In this document: piece by piece, positions 36,376-47,869 of the stretch | How the letters are laid out: every line of letters starts with the position of its first letter | Numbering within the stretch: the stretch's first letter is position 1 | DNA from: Paraspadella gotoi | Taxonomy: Eukaryota > Chaetognatha | Direction: 5' to 3' | NCBI GenBank assembly: GCA_051294375.1 | Contig: CM119266.1 | Span: 6,093,431-6,157,430, forward strand | Length of the DNA: 64,000 nucleotides | Notes under the pieces: generated by a model | Told to the model about the DNA's origin: nothing | The model's input: the letters and a program-made list of their open reading frames with translations, nothing else | Database searches by the model: none | Program-made: the position numbers and the translations under genes

Positions 36376-36498
36376 AATTTTACTTTCGCCGACCGGGGTT
36401 TTGGCGTCTTTTGGAAAAATACCACCCCTAACCCTAAACTCTTCCAAAATTACAGTTTTCCCTAAATCCCCCCCAACCTCGGTCGGCGAAAGTAAAAT
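36376..36498. repeat. Short inverted repeat before the TNF gene
   Basis: TTTTACTTTCGCCGACC (36376-36400) is repeated as its complement GGTCGGCGAAAGTAAAA (36480-36498), separated by about 75 bp. It could be a small transposon footprint or a structured 5' region of the TNF ligand, whose ATG is 84 bp further on. Confidence 0.5.
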
Positions 36499-36581
36499 GA
36501 ACCCTAGTTTTCAAAATGACGATCGCAAAACCTTTTTTTTTTTTAAACTTATGTATATTAATTTTTTTTTTTCAAAAAGAA

Positions 36582-38171
36582 ATGACCAACAAACTAAAAC
36601 AAGCATTATTTCTGTACAAAAACTCGATCGCCGGAGATGACCCATCCGGAGATGAGTCAACCGGCGCCGACGACAAAACCGGCGCCGACGACAAAACCGG
36701 CGCGGCGTGGCGCCGAAAACGACGTCGATCGGAGACGGCGACGGAGTTGATCGTCGTCGTCATCTTCGTCGTCATCGTCATCGTCGGTTTTTGGTTGCAA
36801 AATAGAATCGCGTCGAATTTGGAGATCAAATCATTGAAGGCGGAATCGGCGAAGCTGAAAAGTTAGTCTTGTCTGTAATGCATTCATGTGTTCTTTAATC
36901 GTTAAATTTATTTAACGGCTAAAATGAAATATTGTACAATTTGCTTTTTAAAATAAGCGTATGGTTTCTTTGTTTCTATTTCTAGTATTTCTTACATATA
37001 ATTTATGATTTTAGATTTTCGAAATTTAAATATTTACTCGTTTACTTTTTTAATTAGCTCTTAAAGATTAATGTAAATAATGTAATAGATATTATTAAGT
37101 AAGTTATGTCACATATGTTGTAAGAGTGTTCAAAACATGTTTCGTTTAGAAAAAAAAACGGACTACGGAAAAATTAAAATAAACTTTCTTTCATTCAACT
37201 AAAATTTTTAGTCAATACTTCGTCGCTACAAATTTTCCCGAATGAAACGATGGACTTGAATTTCAAGAATGAATGTAAGTTGACAAATTCAAAAGGAGCT
37301 GCCGATCCGGCATTGTTTGCTCAAACTCGTATATAATTAAGACAGATTTTTGGTCACTACTAACAGGATTAAACGATGCGACGAAAGTTTTATAGATGTC
37401 GATAATGATTTATATAGAAGACTGCAATATGTAAACTAGTTTTTTTTTTTTGTCTAAAACAAAATATTAAGTAACTATTATTGAGTCATGTCACTAATTA
37501 AGAAAGTCTTAATAATTTATGAAAAAGCCTTTAATAAGCATTCTACATGCCCCCACCCAGCCCTCCCAGCGGACCACCTCCACCTCATTGTCGCCCCAAT
37601 CCTCAAATGCCCCGACGGCGTCTACGTCGTCGAGTCGGCCGACGGATGTTCCAACTCATCGGCGTCGACGCCGCGAACGGATCCCACTGGCGCCGACTTC
37701 TTTACTATCCTCGATTGGGAAATTTCGGCGCCGTCCGCCGACTCGCATCGACGACGATCGATGGAACTGACCCACGATGGCGCCGTCACGATTCGGCGTC
37801 CCGGCGTCTTTTTCGTTTATGCCTCATTCGAGTTTCTTGGTGTCGGAAATCGATGCGCCTATGAATTGAGGATCGAAGAGGAAGAAGAAAACGAGAGGAG
37901 GGATTCATCTTCCTCCTCCTCCTCCTCCTCCTCGTCCCAGGATAAAGTCAAGTGCATCGACGATCGCCCTACGTCCGCTGCCGACGCCGCCGCAGATGCT
38001 GCTCGAATTACTCACGACACCAGGCGGCGTCCCTGCTTTTCAGCGTTCGCCAGGCGCCTGAGAGTCGGTGGTAAAGTCTGGCTCGATTACCTGAAGACGG
38101 GTCAGTGTCACGGCGATGCTCTTCTGTCTTTGAGACGGAGCTACTTGGGACTCGTCAGGCTCAGCGACTGA
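36582..38171 (+). CDS. TNF superfamily ligand, type II membrane protein
   Basis: Exons are 36582-36861, 37212-37274 and 37561-38171, phases consistent, 317 aa. TNF ligands are trimeric type II membrane cytokines that bind TNF receptors. Residues 1-54 are cytoplasmic, with tandem TGADDK-like repeats and a basic RRKRRR stop-transfer patch; residues 55-73 (ELIVVVIFVVIVIVGFWL) form one membrane segment. The C-terminal TNF homology domain (about 118-317) shows the expected strands: DHLHLIVAP, ILDWEI, MELTHDGAVTIRRPGVFFVY, CFSAFARRLRVGGKVWLDY and the closing YLGLVRLSD. It has several cysteines and a Glu/Ser run encoded by a (TCC)n microsatellite in a loop. An in-frame ATG at 36516 would add a hydrophobic N-terminus and is less likely. 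I cannot assign it to a named member (EDA-like, eiger-like or other). Confidence 0.85.
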
Positions 38172-38336
38172 GGCGCCTATGGCGGATTTCGAAAAAAACA
38201 AATGATCTCTCTCCGCGCGTAATTTTATCGAAGATTATTCCCTTTTTAATTGTCTGAAATGCTTGTTTTATTATTTTTATTGGCGTTCCGTTTAGCATTG
38301 AGCGTCAGGACCATTGGATGTTGCTAAATGAACCGC

Positions 38337-38592
38337 TGTGGCGGTATATTCACACCGCCTCACGTCCACCATCCGTCAGCCAAATCCATTGGCTCAGAGG
38401 GGGAACACACCATCCCAGGCGTAGTGTTCCATCCACAGTCCTAACGACTTCCCTCTGTGTTGGCAAAAGCGAGACCGTCCTAGGGTAACCGCGCCAGTGA
38501 CTGGAGGCGTCACTGAGGGTCGGAAGCCCCCAAAGCCAACAGTGAGATGCCCCATCCCAATGGGCATCACAGGCAACCCGGCTGTTGCCATA
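38337..38592 (-). mobile_element. Hairpin-array element, family 1, copy 3 (just past the TNF gene)
   Basis: This is a full-length copy in reverse orientation, with CCGC on both sides (38333-38336 and 38593-38596), a perfect 4-bp duplication. It begins about 165 bp after the TNF-ligand stop codon, so it may lie in that gene's 3' untranslated region. Confidence 0.8.
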
Positions 38593-38983
38593 CCGCCTTG
38601 CTTTTTTGCTTTTTTGAAAAAAATGAGTTTTGACGTTTACAAGCTGTTGTCTAGATTTATTTTGATTTCAGTGATCTCTCTATTCATTTTATATTTTTTT
38701 TAATTATCAGGTTGTCTCCTAAACTTGTACGAGAGTAACTATGACCTGAATAGTTAATAGTATAAATAACACAAGGGTTGACCGGTTTATTTTAAAATAC
38801 AATTTAAAAATTATCGAAAAAACCGATAAATTATTTTTTTTGTCCACAGAAAGGAAAGAATCATTTACAATTTATTATAAAATCATTTAGATACTAAAAT
38901 AATGGATTGAGCGCAGTCAAAAGTACAACCCGAGTAACACAATTTCAAAATATCATTTTTTTCCGCCTCTTGTAATAAAATAT

Positions 38984-39290
38984 TTAAAGAAAAAATATAA
39001 ACAAAAGACTAAGGAGAATTTTCGTGTTTTCGACGGCGGCCGCGAGGTGCGCCACCAGTTTCTCCTTCAGCTGCTTCGACTGTTCTTCCGTGAGAGTCTC
39101 GAATCGGCTCGTCGTCATAGTCGCCGGGAGACGCGACGAGGAAGGCCATGAATGTCTAAATGATAAATAATTAACTAATTATTAATAACAAATACGATGC
39201 GGTTGCACATTGCGTTAACCTTTTCGTGGTGAATTTTTCCTTTGGCGTTTCCCTTTTGTCATAGTCGACTTTCTCTTCTCCGTCGCTCAT
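38984..39290 (-). CDS. Small two-exon gene, unknown function
   Basis: On the minus strand, exon 39220-39290 (MSDGEEKVDYDKRETPKEKF) is followed by a GTTAAC donor and exon 38984-39155 after a TTTAG acceptor; phases agree and the product is 80 aa. The N-terminal half is charged, the middle contains a likely amphipathic helix (TLTEEQSKQLKEKLVAHLAA), and the last 12 residues are hydrophobic (KILLSLLFIFFL), which could be a tail anchor or read-through of AT-rich DNA. The ATG follows an acceptor-like TTTTATCAG, so an upstream non-coding exon is possible. An AATAAA lies about 110 nt past the stop. I do not recognise the family. Confidence 0.5.
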
Positions 39291-39559
39291 CTGATAAAAT
39301 ATCAGTGTTCGATTACGAACAACAGTACAATCACCAACTACGTAAACTAATCAAATTACAATTAGTACAATTTAGAACATATCGGTTCTATGATCCCGTT
39401 TACCAGTACATGTAGCGATATCTATCTCGACAGTAAAAGCACAAGTTCGTTCTAATTGTTACATCAAACTTTATTCCACACATCTGTATCCTTATTGTCT
39501 CCACACAATCAATCAATCAATCAATCCACTCCATCATTCCTAAATCATCACATCCGTCA

Positions 39560-40185
39560 TCATCTCCGGCTCACCCCATCGCAGGTTCCCTTTGGCAAAT
39601 TAGTCCTCCACTCGCAGGCGAGGCGTTCCTGATTCCATCCCAACCCCTCGCCGCACTTCATCGGTGAGCCTCTCTTGCCGATGCCGGTGCAGACAAAGTA
39701 GACGTTGCAGTCGGTCGCGGAGCCGAAGAATCCGATGCCGGGACAGGAAAAGTCAGAGAGGGAAGCGGCTTCAAGGTGGGAAGGGGGAGATTATTTCATA
39801 AACTGATGAAGATTAGAAGAGGAATTAAATGAAGATTAGAACAAAATTAAATAAAGATTAGAACAAAATTAGGACGCGGTTTGAGATAATACCAGGATTA
39901 GAATAAAATTACGATTGGCATAGTTTCTGGTTTTTTTGTTTTGTTCTTTTTATGAGATTTTTTTAAATTCTCTCTCCCTGTCTCCTTTTATATGCCTTTC
40001 AGCCATTACCTCCTGTTGCTTTCATCTCTCGCTCTCTATCTCCCTCGATAGCTCTCCCTCACTTTCTCCCTCCCCCACTCACCTTCTCCCCTCGTCATCG
40101 TCGCCAACTTCAAAATCCACATCAAACTCGTCGTCACCGACTTGACAAAATTTCCCGCCGAAACATTTGGTTTTCTAGGATCCAT
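39560..40185 (-). CDS. Small chitin-binding type 2 (peritrophin-A, CBM14) protein
   Basis: Minus-strand exons 40083-40185 and 39560-39768 join in phase to give 103 aa. Exon 2 encodes one chitin-binding type 2 domain with six cysteines, spaced C-x11-C-x5-C-x11-C-x12-C-x10-C, including the typical aromatic NVYFVC and GEGLGWN segments. Such domains bind chitin in cuticle, gut lining or extracellular matrix. The N-terminus (MDPRKPNVSAGNFVKSV, then TTSLMWILKLA) has only a short hydrophobic stretch, so it is a weak signal peptide or signal anchor; a missing upstream exon is possible. An AATAAA lies at 39470-39475 on the minus strand, about 85 nt past the stop. Confidence 0.75.
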
Positions 40186-43100
40186 TTCTATTTTTATCGC
40201 CAAGTTCATTTAATTATTAATTGCCATTTATCGCCACCGATTGTCCTCTATTGCCACTCATGAGTCACGCAGAAGATGGAAGATGAAAGAAAAAAAAATC
40301 ACATCCTCTCGGATGTTGACACGAAAACTGGCGAACAAAAAAAAACACGGTTGAGTGTTGTTGTTTTGTTTGTGGTTGACAACGAAAGAGGCTCTGTTGT
40401 TTTGTTGTTTTTTTTATTCTTTCGCCTAAAATTAGAAAATGTTTTTTTCGGGTTTTTTTTCTCTTAATTTTGAGATTTTGGCGAAAGGCAAAGCAAAGGG
40501 AACGTCTGAGTCTGAGAATGTTAAAAAAATTTAATAAAAATTTAAGCATTGATTAAATTAATTTTAACAAATGAACCTTTTTAATATAAAAATGATCTTC
40601 TATTCGAATTTTGATTCAACCTGATTTTAATATTTTTGCTACGCTTTAGTATGCAGGCCAAAAAAAAAACATAGTTGAGAAAAAAATGCTTGACCGGAAC
40701 GGAAAAAACAATGGAAAAGATAAACAAGGTCCAAGGAAGAGCAAACAAAAAACCCCAAAAAAATTTTCGCTGTTGTCAAGTTACATCCGGTATTTTCACG
40801 CGTCCAAAATATGTATGGTCGTCGGCGATACGGAAGCTTTGGTGGCGAGTTTGGGTTTTTAAACTGTTTGGTTGTTTGAAAAGAAACAATGGGAGGATGA
40901 GATCAAGGTCCTTTACTTCTTTACTCATCTTAAAATTATCTATTTAGAATTAGCGGGAAAACCCTGTTGATCTCCCGCACTCAGTTTCGTAACAATTTTA
41001 CATTTTACTAAAAAATTTTTTTTTCGTTTACTCTTTTTTTAGGTATGTACATAAATGTTTCTTTCAGAAAAACACTAAGTATTGATATTTAGTTTCAACA
41101 TTTTCGTTCTTCCCTTGTTTGCTTTATTTTTCTCGACGGAACAAAAAAAGTGGAAGCTCAAAAAAGATTTGTTATTGTGGAATAAAAGACAGAAAGAAGA
41201 CCTAGATTTAGAAAGACATTGATATAAAAAAACAAATTATAAAGAGAAATAAAAAAAAAATGGGTGAAAGAAAAGACAAAAAACAGTTGGGCAGTGAACC
41301 TTTAAGTTTAACTTTAAGCATGAAAAAATATTTAAATTCGTGAGAGAAAAAATACAAGAATCAATATATTAATCATTAATTACTATTGTATTCTTTGCAA
41401 TACAAACTATTTTAAAAAAACATTGTCGAAGTTCAGAATTTTAAAAAAAATAAAACTATTTTCCTTTAATCCAAAAAAAGTTAAAAAAAAGGCAGAGATT
41501 TGTGTCGGTGAAAGTCTGAGCGAAATGTCAGAGACTTGGTTCCATCCGTTGGTTCCATCCAGAGATGCGGAAGAGGAGACGATCACCGATTGCACTTTCC
41601 ACTTACGCCCTCGAAAATATTTTTTTCTCTCTCTCTCTCTCTGGACATTTAAGATTGAGGGTCATCTGGATCATTACATTGCGGTCAATTTAGTTTTTGA
41701 CCTTTTTTTTTCCTACAAAGAAAGAAAACTCAAGTTTTCGTTTTTCCCGGATGTGGTGAAGATAATTATAAAGAAATAAGAAATCCCTTAAAAAAGTCAA
41801 TCTGATTCGAATACAAAATTAACGCTTTTGTCTTAAACCTTGGTTTTCCAACATAGCAAAAAACCCACGCCTTGTTTGAGTTTTGGATTTTCCATTGGTT
41901 GCTGTTAGACATTTTGCTTTTAATTCGTTGCGATTACGTTTAAGTAAGGAAATATAGATATATATATAAGGAAATGAAGAAATGAAAGAAAAAGGATTCA
42001 AAGAAACTAGAGGGCGTATAAAAAAAAAAGTATCAAAGAAACAAAGATGAAAGAGACAAAGAAATAAGAATCTCAGTAAAAAAAAAACGAAGAATGAAAC
42101 GAAGAAAAAGGAAAAAAAGAGAAAGGAAACGAAATGAGAGGGACCGCCCTGTGCAAACTCAGTCGATGCCAAACGACAAATTAAGTTTTGCCTTTTTTTA
42201 CCTTCTGAGTGAATCCAATGCTCAAGTTACTCTTTGCCGAAAAAGTAGTATAAAATATAACTATATAAAAAAAACCTACATTTTCAAAATTTAAAAAAAT
42301 TAACGAGAGAATTTTTTTTTCTGCGGATGTCTTTTAGCCTTCTATTAAAGACTTCTTCGGTCGTCTTGAAATACAAACTAAATCATTTAATTGTAATTGT
42401 TATCGTTATGATTACCATCATTCAGCCTTCATGCGATTCTATTTTAATTTCCAAATAGCTCGGAGTCACGAATAACCTAAATAAACCAATAATTCGCATC
42501 CGGAACGAAATTAAGGACTACCTGAGATTTTTCAACTCGGCGTATACGCCTTATATACATATAAGTGACTCGTACTCAAGCGAACATATTTGCCCTTTTT
42601 TATAACAAATTAAAGGGAATTAGCGCAGATGTAATAAAACTAACTGGCCAGCCACGGAAGAATTAGTCACCAATATTACAAAATCAATCTAATGTAACTA
42701 AAAACCAAAAACGTCAAATAAAAGATAAAGCCGTAATTCCTGATAAAAGGAAATAAAATTGAATGTTTTTTTTACTATCTTCCGTAAGAGTCCATAACAT
42801 ACAGTGTGTCAAAAAATGTAGGAGGGAGACCAAGGATCGAAGAGTCGGCACCGACAACAATCGAGTCACAAAATACTCCATATAAATTCCATAATTCAAA
42901 TGATGAGAGTGAGTTATTCACATTAAGACGCTACAAATTTCAAAAAATTGACAAACTTAAAAAACAATTTCTACTCCGTATGACTTTTTTGTTTTTAAAT
43001 AATGACGAATACCGAGAAAGTCAAGCTTGCGTATGTGCAACGAAGTATTTTCGATTTTTTTTTTAGATGTGTCAGAAACCAAAATACAAAGCAAAAAAAA

Positions 43101-43286
43101 AAGTTGAGAGAGAACTTAAAAAGTAATAACTAGTAAATTCCTGACGAAAAAGAGTCGATGAGACCAAAGGTAAGCACCGAAAAAAAAACCACAGACAATA
43201 ACAAGTTCTACTCATGGCGCGAATCGGTTCAATGTAAAATAAATTATTTTACTAAAACAGTTCATATATATATTACGTTGCATGGA
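40186..43286. other. Intergenic region, chitin-binding gene to ZNRF
   Basis: AT-rich sequence. One forward stretch (41491-41610, reading AEICVGESLSEMSETWFHPL) has coding-like composition after an A-rich acceptor-like AG, but has no partner exon; I leave it uncalled. Confidence 0.55.
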
Positions 43287-45275
43287 TCAATCGTTTGGAT
43301 GTTCAGGGCAAGAGCGATTCACTTCGAACCACCTGTCGATGCAACTGTCACCGAAAAAAGATGAATTTTTCAGTCACAAATATTTAAGGTTTTAAAATAT
43401 TAAATAATAAATAATAAATAATGAAATAGTTAAATATCTAAATTTACCTTTTATGATAAATGCAGAGGCAAGGCAACCGAGCTATGCTATCTCCAGAGTC
43501 CATGTCTTCAAAACAGATCACGCATTCACCGGCTGAGCTGGATAATACATCCTTCTGAAATTTCATTAAATTATGTTTTTAACAAATCGTAAAACGAGCT
43601 CTCTAAACAAAATATATGTTAATATAAACCTCAACCATAATCAGTATCATCGTAGGAAGCTAAATTATAATATAGAATATAGACTTTTTATAAATAAAAA
43701 TTGAGGATGAAACCTAAACCTTAATGGGGTGAAGGGGAAGAAGAAGAAGAAAAAACATATGTAATCCAGAATCAGAGTTTAAAATAGATCTAAAAAGTAA
43801 TAGAGCTGAAAAGTAACTGTAACAACGCAAAACTGATAAAGAACTGACCTGATATGATGACATGACATATAAAATTACAATAGAATTAAAAGTCTCACTT
43901 ACCATTGTAATTTATCCTTGGTTTAGTTAGGCACATGATGAGATGACATTCGATTTCGTCGGGAAGGACAAATTTTGAACAGACGGGACATTTTATACCT
44001 AAAAAATTAGTAAATTATACTGAGAGCGTTTATTCAATTCATGGCATACAATAAAAACGTAGAAAGTTGAACTTTCATTTACGTACATTTAGTATTCAAT
44101 ACAATTAATAATAAAAATTAATGACATTGATTTTTACAGTTGATAGACCGATGAAATTACTTTCCGTCAATAAGTTGTTCATTAAGATATAGTTAACAAT
44201 CCTAATACCTAATACTAATCCTAATACCTAATGCTAATCCTAATACTATTCCTAATACTAATCCTAATACCTAATACTAATCCTAATACTCGTTTACAAC
44301 CAAAGACAATAACACTGTCTACTCCTGAGGATAAAAAATGTTATCCTTTTCTCATTTAAAATAAGAAAGAATTAGTTATATTCGGCTAAAAGAGTTTTTA
44401 AAAACGTCAAACAAAAATATACATAGGATAGGTGAATATAAAATTAAATGTTACGTATACTGCAATATGCAAATACAAATATGGGGAAACAAATACGATG
44501 TTAAAACGGATAGTTGAGATAGAAAGATTAGAGTGTAAATTATCACAGTTATAATATAAAGCTATTATTTCCTTGAAGACAGTAATTATTGTTATGTGTT
44601 AGTGACAGAACCGTTCAATATAAGAAGTCCCTGAGCTTCGGATCAGGCTGTAACACCATGTTACAGGCGGGTTAAGCGCCCCGTCCCTCTCAACTGATAG
44701 GCGGCCACCGGGCTACAACCCCGGACCTTTGGGTTGGGAGGCGAATGACTTGCCTCCGGCACCAATGGCCACTGATGAACGGTTGGTGGATTTTAGTCCA
44801 CCATAGCCTATTAATAAGATCAGACCCTTGAACCTGGTAAGGAGAGGAGGTGGACCGGCAGAGACTGGGCGTGAAAGACGCGGCCGGTCAAGGGTAAGTT
44901 CATTTCCTCCGGAGTGGACGCTTCGCTGGCGGCGGCCTGACCGTAGGCGCCGTCCGCGGAGAGACCTGCAGAATTAGTCGGCGCCGCCGACGCCGCCGTC
45001 GGTGACGCGGCGTCCATTGGCGATGGAAGCCCGTTCCCTTGGGCGCCGGGGATCCCGATCGGGTGACGCCCGTTCTCCACGGCTCCACCGCCGTGGCCGC
45101 TGGGCACGCTGCCCATGCTCCGGGCGCGCGACCGCGCCCCGGACGGTTCGAGTAGCCCGTTAGGTCGCGAGTCATCGTCAAGAACGGGAGCTTCAGAGGC
45201 ACTTTCGTCGAACTGCCCCGAGGCCGGCGATACGATTCTTGCCACGCCAGTATGCGCACTCTGCCTCGCACCCAT
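43287..45275 (-). CDS. ZNRF: ZNRF1/ZNRF2-type zinc and RING finger E3 ubiquitin ligase
   Basis: Minus-strand exons: 44834-45275, 43903-43998, 43448-43554, 43287-43344, about 234 aa. ZNRF proteins are N-myristoylated E3 ligases of endosomal, lysosomal and plasma membranes. Exon 1 starts MGARQS, with Gly2 fitting myristoylation, and continues as a disordered Ser/Pro/Ala/Gly region. Exon 2 encodes the ZNRF zinc finger, IKCPVCSKFVLPDEIECHLI. Exons 3-4 encode the C-terminal RING: AGECVICFEDMDSGDSIARL, CLCIYHK, then SCIDRWFEVNRSCPEHPND and stop, almost identical to vertebrate ZNRF. Junctions 1-2 and 3-4 are in phase; junction 2-3 is off by one base with canonical sites. A further in-frame ATG (45276-45278) directly precedes the chosen start; using it would put Met, not Gly, at position 2. 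Confidence 0.9.
44190..44290. repeat. CTAATACCTAAT minisatellite in ZNRF intron 1
   Basis: About eight short units of CTAATACCTAATACTAATC type in tandem. Confidence 0.65.
44574..44805 (-). mobile_element. tRNA-like hairpin element, family 2, copy 2 (ZNRF intron 1)
   Basis: This is the most complete copy, 232 bp, lying in ZNRF intron 1 on the same strand, 28 bp from exon 1. It contains a tRNA-like fold: a 7-bp outer stem (GTGGCCA with TGGCCGC), a GGAGGC/GCCTCC stem-loop, and a perfect T-arm-like CCGGG-GTTGTAG-CCCGG. Flanks are AGGC and AGGA, a near 4-bp duplication. Confidence 0.7.
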
Positions 45276-46515
45276 CACGACGCGACCTCGGGTGGGGAAA
45301 TCACGGGACGCATCGATCCGTCGGTCGCGGCGAAGAACACGATTCCTTTTTTCGAACGAAAACGTTTTTGTGCGTAAAAAGACTCATGACCGTATCGTTC
45401 TGTCTCGTTCTCTGTCTGCGTTATAATGCTATGAATAATGACGTCACAAAAAAAGTCTGAGCACGGTCTGAACACGGGATTTCGATGGAGTCGGAGATGA
45501 TCTTTTGTTGGAGGACGAGGGGGAAGAGATTTGGAGGAAGATTAGTTGCGACATCTTTAGAGAAACATATATTTTATTGCGTTTGTTATATACATCATAT
45601 AACACTTGAATAATAGCAAAGCAGTATAAACTATAATTATCGAAGGGCAAGACAATTTTTAAAAAGTACACGATGCCTTAAAATTTAGTGAGTTAATTAC
45701 TTTACGACCGCACGGGCCAAAAGATTCAAATTGATTTTTTTGTAAATATCTTTTCAATCATTTAACTAAAATATTTTTTTTAAATAATAAACTTTTATAT
45801 TCTTGTAACCTTAAACCTAAAACTCAACTTACAATCCGAAAACTGGAAAGGCTCAATCCGAAAAAGCGAAAAAAAAATGCAGCTAATTCGTGATTTTTTC
45901 ATATTTTCACGTATTTTTTTTCCCAAGCAGAGAAAGCTTTTACACCAACAATCAACAATATCATCAAAATAAAATAAGATTTTTGTGACAATTTAAATTG
46001 AACGAATATATTGAAATTAAACTTACGTTTACAACTAACCATTTTGTCCTTTTGTTTCATTAAGCGATAAATTTTAGAATTAAAATCCAAAATGGCCTCC
46101 GGTCTCCGGTCGATAACCTCGTTCTTTCTTTAATTTTCACGCCTTTTTTACGTCAGCCTTTGTGGATTCTTGACGGCGAGGGTGTTTTCTTTCGTAGTAG
46201 TAAATTATAGGCTTCGCCCTACCACTTAAATGTGTGAATCTGTCATATTGGCTTTCAAATTTAATGTTCTTTTTACGTATGCTTAACACGCATGTTATAT
46301 CCGCGTTTGGACTTCAATACGTCGTCACAAGGATTTACTGTTTGTGATATTTTCTGGATTCGTGATTTGTCGTTCGTTGCGATTCATTTCTATCGTCCAA
46401 GCTCAGTATTTTTTGTATATTAATAATTTAATTGGTTTTCGGAATCCTTATTTTTGAATGTTTAAAATAATATCACTGTTGTATTAATTGTTTTAATTTC
46501 GTTGAGTATGCCTTG

Positions 46516-46600
46516 TATGGTGGACTAAAATCCACCAACCGTTCATCAGCGGCCATTGGTGCCGGAGGCAAGTCATTCGCCTCCCAACCCAAAGGTCCGC
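46516..46600 (+). mobile_element. Family 2 element, 5' part only
   Basis: The 5' end (TATGGTGGAC, terminal hairpin, CAGCGGCCATTGG, GGAGGC/GCCTCC) is intact up to AAAGGTCCG, then homology stops. A second partial start (TATGGTGGACTAAATG) lies at 46705, so the area may be a broken or nested copy. Confidence 0.6.
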
Positions 46601-47115
46601 CCACAACACATCAGGCGACATGCCTCAACTTGGTGATGAACTTTCCAACAACAACAATTCACTGAAGAGACGCAACAGACTTCTCCCTACGGGAGGGGGG
46701 GATGTATGGTGGACTAAATGTAAAGTCCAGACGACCGTAACTCAGATGCTCTTTTAATAAAGGAGATATCGACATTCGTCTCTTTCTCTCTTTTGCGGTC
46801 ATTCCAGATTTTGCTCTGAAACGGGACTCTTCTCTAAAATAATAAACGTTTGTGGATGCCTAATGGACACTTAGTGGTTTCTTCATGGATTTGTTTATTT
46901 ATTTACTATTGCTTTGATTAATTAGTATTTCATTATTGTCTGTCTGAATATCTATATGCTTTGATTATTTTATTAAGGTACCATTAAATATCAAGACTCC
47001 AAGTGGATAAGAAACTTTATTATAAACTTTACGGCGCCAGCGGTCCCGGTCTTTAGTCCAGTTTCTCTCCCGACGTCTTCTCCCTCTCCGCTAGGTCGAG
47101 GAGGGGGTTCTTTCA

Positions 47116-47319
47116 TAAAATCCACCAACCGTTCATCAGCAGTCATTCGCCTCCCAAACCAAAGGTCCGGGGTTCTAGCCCAGTGGTCGCCTGGCATTTA
47201 AGAGGGACGGGGCGCTTAACCCGCCTGTAACATGGTGTTCCAGCCTGATCCGAAGCTCAGGGACTGCTTATATTGAACGGTTCTGTCACTAACATATAAC
47301 AATAATTAATGTCTCTTCA
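47116..47319 (+). mobile_element. Family 2 element, 5'-truncated copy
   Basis: This copy lacks the first half of the terminal hairpin and a few internal bases, but keeps the B-box-like GGGGTTCTAGCCC segment, AGAGGGACGGGGCGC, CCTGATCCGAAGCTCAGGG and the 3' end TGTCTCTTCA. Confidence 0.65.
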
Positions 47320-47869
47320 CTTGATTATGTTCTTAATGTACCGCCGGTCCCGCTCGTCCTTTTAAAACTTCTTCCGAAACTAACAGAAAAAAAGAGAAAA
47401 ACTATATATCATCGTCGATCCGCTCCGGCAGACAATTCTTCCCTTAGTAAGCCTTACCATCCAAGTTACCAAAAATAACCGGGATTTACTTGTTAAAACG
47501 TTTACAAGGACATTGGAAAATAATACTGAAAGTGGCAAAACTGTACGCGCTTATGGAAAGGAACGCGTGTGTATTCTCAAAACCCACCAATAACATTTTA
47601 CTTAGCTTCATATTCGTAACATTACATTAGGAAGTAAATTTAATTAATTTTATCTACACACAAAAAAAAAATTTTCTTCCATTTTTTAATCTCTACAGTG
47701 TCAAGTTTTATCGAGTTTTGTAAAAGAGTTAAACTAAAAATACGACCATTGTAATCATAAATAAAAACTGTTATTTTGTAAATATTATTATTATATTTTT
47801 TATAAATTTAGTAATATTTAAATATTCTAATGTTAAATTATTGTATACTTAAGCCGAAACTTAATTTTT

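Larger units (their letters stand above)
34386..36515. other. Intergenic region between rootletin and the TNF gene
   Basis: AT-rich sequence (rootletin 3' untranslated region at its start), with no coding exon seen. Confidence 0.6.

Noticed and set aside
38394-38591. 65-codon frame beginning MATAGLPVMPIGMGH
   Set aside because: The same peptide appears at 17462, where it is also the translation of the family 1 hairpin element; not a gene.
41423-41779. 118-codon frame with coding-like middle part
   Set aside because: No partner exon, no recognised family, and ends in low-complexity sequence; noted only in the intergenic entry.
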